Shown here: positions 11,965 to 13,448 of the stretch, piece by piece
How positions within the stretch are numbered: position 1 is the first letter of the stretch
Layout: the number at the start of each line of letters is the position of its first letter
From: Pirellulales bacterium
Lineage (GTDB): Bacteria > Planctomycetota > Planctomycetia > Pirellulales > JAICIG01
Assembly (NCBI GenBank): GCA_025924495.1
Contig: JAICIG010000207.1
Coordinates: forward strand, 1-13,448
Direction of reading: 5' to 3'
DNA: 13,448 nucleotides
The notes under the pieces: model-generated
The model's input: only the letters and a program-made list of their open reading frames with translations
Databases searched by the model: none
Told to the model about the DNA's origin: nothing
Made by a program: the position numbers and the translations under genes

Positions 11965-13448
11965 TTAGGGCCACCATTGCGCCGTGTTTGCTTTTGACAT
12001 CAAGGCTTCGTCTGAAGCGGCGCTATTCGCGCTTCGCGGCTGCAACAGGAACTGCAGCCATGTGCATCCGATACCCGATGCCATCATTACCAAGCTGCTG
12101 CCAACAGGGCTGAAAAGAGGTACGGCAGGCACTTTTAGCCAGCAGAAATAGCCAATCGCGGCCAAAACAATCGCCATAGCGATCGTCGAGAATATCGCCA
12201 GCTGAAATATGAGCCGCTGGCTCCGCCGCACCTGGGCAATTCTCTTTTCACTGATCCGGCCGCCCACTAGGCAGCTTGCGCAGCCAAGGCCCCAATCTTC
12301 GACTGTCTCGGGGAGGAAATGTTGACCGCAAGCTTGGCAGTGGTGATTCCGCTTTCGCACTTGCCGCGCGAGATAGAACAACGAGAACTCGACGAGTGGA
12401 AACAGGAGATTGCCCCAGACCTTTTGTTTGTTTCTGCTGATGGCTGACGTCGAGTTCCAAAGTGTCCATTTCGGCGAAAGCGTCGTGGCATCCCATGCGG
12501 CGACCGAATCGCAGCCGCCTACTAAGAATGTCGTTCCTCGGCATGGCGCGGCGATGAACTGAACCTGTTCTTCATAATCGATCCGTTCGCCTTGGACGGA
12601 AAGCGATTCTGAATCCAAGAGGCGCAGCAGACCATCATTCGCAAGCAAGATTCGTCCGTTGGGCAAATACGCGGCTACTGAGGAGTAATTGATGCCGCCT
12701 GCTTCGCCTAACACGCCTTCCATTTGGCCGCTTGCTGTGTTCCAAATTTGCAGTGCGGCGTGTCCGCGGCGGTCTACATCGAAGGCGGTGTGGTGCGCCA
12801 ACAACGAGCATCCATCGGGCGATACTGCAAGCCTGCGGTAAACGCCGGCGCACGTTTCAAAGTCGGATTTCTGCTCGAAAGAATCGGCATTGAGCAACGC
12901 AATCCGATCGCTGCCGCCCACAGCCAAGGTGCGACCGTCTGGAGAAAAAGTGAGCGAGGAAGGCCTTTCGATGCTCGACTCGATCTGCCTTTGACTCGCT
13001 ATGGTTTCGTCACCGTAGCTACGAAGCTCAATTCTATAATCAACGATTGAAACAAGCTGCGGAGCGGTCGGCGAAAAGCAAAACTTGGCATACCGGTCTA
13101 GAGTAAATAAATCGACGCGTTCTCCCGAGTGGACATCCCAGACCTCAATACAGTCGCCACCGGCGCCTCTGCCGAACGACCAGCGCAAAGTCGCTAGAAG
13201 GGCGCCGTCGCTGGAGAGCGCCATGTCTACGATTTTATGCGGCCCCAATTGCAGAACACCGAGCATCGCACATCGATGCAAGTTCCAGAGTCGCACGCGA
13301 CCGTGGAAGTCAGCCACGGCCGCTGTCGACGCATCCGCGGAAACCGCCATAGCTTCCGGTCGATAGAATTCCCTAATGCCGCCCAGATCGCGAAAGTACG
13401 GCAGTGACCAGGCGATAATGACTCCGCAAAACGCCATCCAAATGAATA
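11965..13448 (-). CDS. WD40-propeller membrane protein with zinc ribbon (N-terminus outside window)
   Basis: The frame is open to the right edge, so the N-terminus is cut; the first ATG inside is at 13437, in the middle of a hydrophobic helix (MAFCGVIIAWSLPYF). Counting from it, seven WD40-like blades follow at about 27-56, 67-106, 115-144, 157-188, 197-238, 250-280 and 289-321. They are recognisable from FSPDG-like turns and VRLWN, IEVWD and LQIWN strand ends. Seven blades make a complete beta-propeller. Then come a hydrophobic segment (342-357), a zinc ribbon with CQAC (367-370) and CASC (386-389), and two membrane helices (about 409-434 and 437-465). The propeller is probably on one face of the membrane and serves protein interaction. 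Partner and function are unknown. A short stem TGGCC/GGCCA lies at the stop codon. Confidence 0.85.
   Translation of the reverse strand, partial: FIWMAFCGVIIAWSLPYFRDLGGIREFYRPEAMAVSADASTAAVADFHGRVRLWNLHRCAMLGVLQLGPHKIVDMALSSDGALLATLRWSFGRGAGGDCIEVWDVHSGERVDLFTLDRYAKFCFSPTAPQLVSIVDYRIELRSYGDETIASQRQIESSIERPSSLTFSPDGRTLAVGGSDRIALLNADSFEQKSDFETCAGVYRRLAVSPDGCSLLAHHTAFDVDRRGHAALQIWNTASGQMEGVLGEAGGINYSSVAAYLPNGRILLANDGLLRLLDSESLSVQGERIDYEEQVQFIAAPCRGTTFLVGGCDSVAAWDATTLSPKWTLWNSTSAISRNKQKVWGNLLFPLVEFSLFYLARQVRKRNHHCQACGQHFLPETVEDWGLGCASCLVGGRISEKRIAQVRRSQRLIFQLAIFSTIAMAIVLAAIGYFCWLKVPAVPLFSPVGSSLVMMASGIGCTWLQFLLQPRSANSAASDEALMSKANTAQWWP

Noticed and set aside
1..13448. CRISPR array, insertion sequence or transposase
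   Set aside because: No regularly spaced direct repeats of CRISPR type, no transposase motif and no paired terminal inverted repeats were seen.

Overview
The window looks like chromosomal DNA of a planctomycete, probably of the Pirellulales type. It is moderately GC-rich, uses TTG and GTG starts, and mixes conserved single-copy genes (kdsA, rpmE, prfA, prmC, murA) with long lipoprotein/TPR and WD40 membrane proteins of the kind common in that phylum. This assignment comes from gene content and style, not from a marker comparison. A KDO-8-phosphate synthase and MurA together imply an outer membrane with KDO-containing lipopolysaccharide and a peptidoglycan wall.

Region 1 (1-1275) is accessory. 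A gene cut by the left edge is followed by two or three tiny genes joined by ATGA/GTGA overlaps, facing a 75-codon gene on the other strand. Upstream of that gene lie a candidate promoter and two copies of a TGTCACTGAC dyad. The block ends at a broken tRNA-Thr(CGU) 5' half (1237-1275, minus strand), cut exactly at the anticodon loop. This suggests the right boundary of an integrated element.

Region 2 (1276-4020) holds one gene, an ArsB/NhaD (SLC13)-type anion permease (1833-3077), between two long non-coding stretches. The second stretch contains a 13-bp inverted repeat enclosing two smaller hairpins and followed on the minus strand by seven T, which looks like a structured RNA or terminator.

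Region 3 (4021-10810) is a run of housekeeping genes on the plus strand: kdsA, then an overlapping or nearly overlapping lipoprotein with TPRs and a possible cysteine-less transglutaminase-like segment, then rpmE, prfA, prmC and murA. RpmE, RF1 and PrmC all serve translation: PrmC methylates the GGQ glutamine of RF1, and both GGQ and the PrmC NPPY motif are present. KdsA and MurA serve envelope synthesis. The rpmE-prfA gap contains mutually exclusive hairpins.

Region 4 (10811-11103) carries a strong candidate for a stand-alone small RNA of about 60 nt: an A-rich upstream element, -35 TTGCCA, an 18-bp spacer, -10 TAGAAT, a UUCG hairpin, and a terminator hairpin with a U tract. No plus-strand gene follows it.

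Region 5 (11104-13448) has two minus-strand genes. One encodes a 180-aa protein of unknown function whose leader can sequester its own Shine-Dalgarno sequence. The other is cut by the right edge and encodes a membrane protein with seven WD40-like blades, a zinc ribbon and C-terminal membrane helices.
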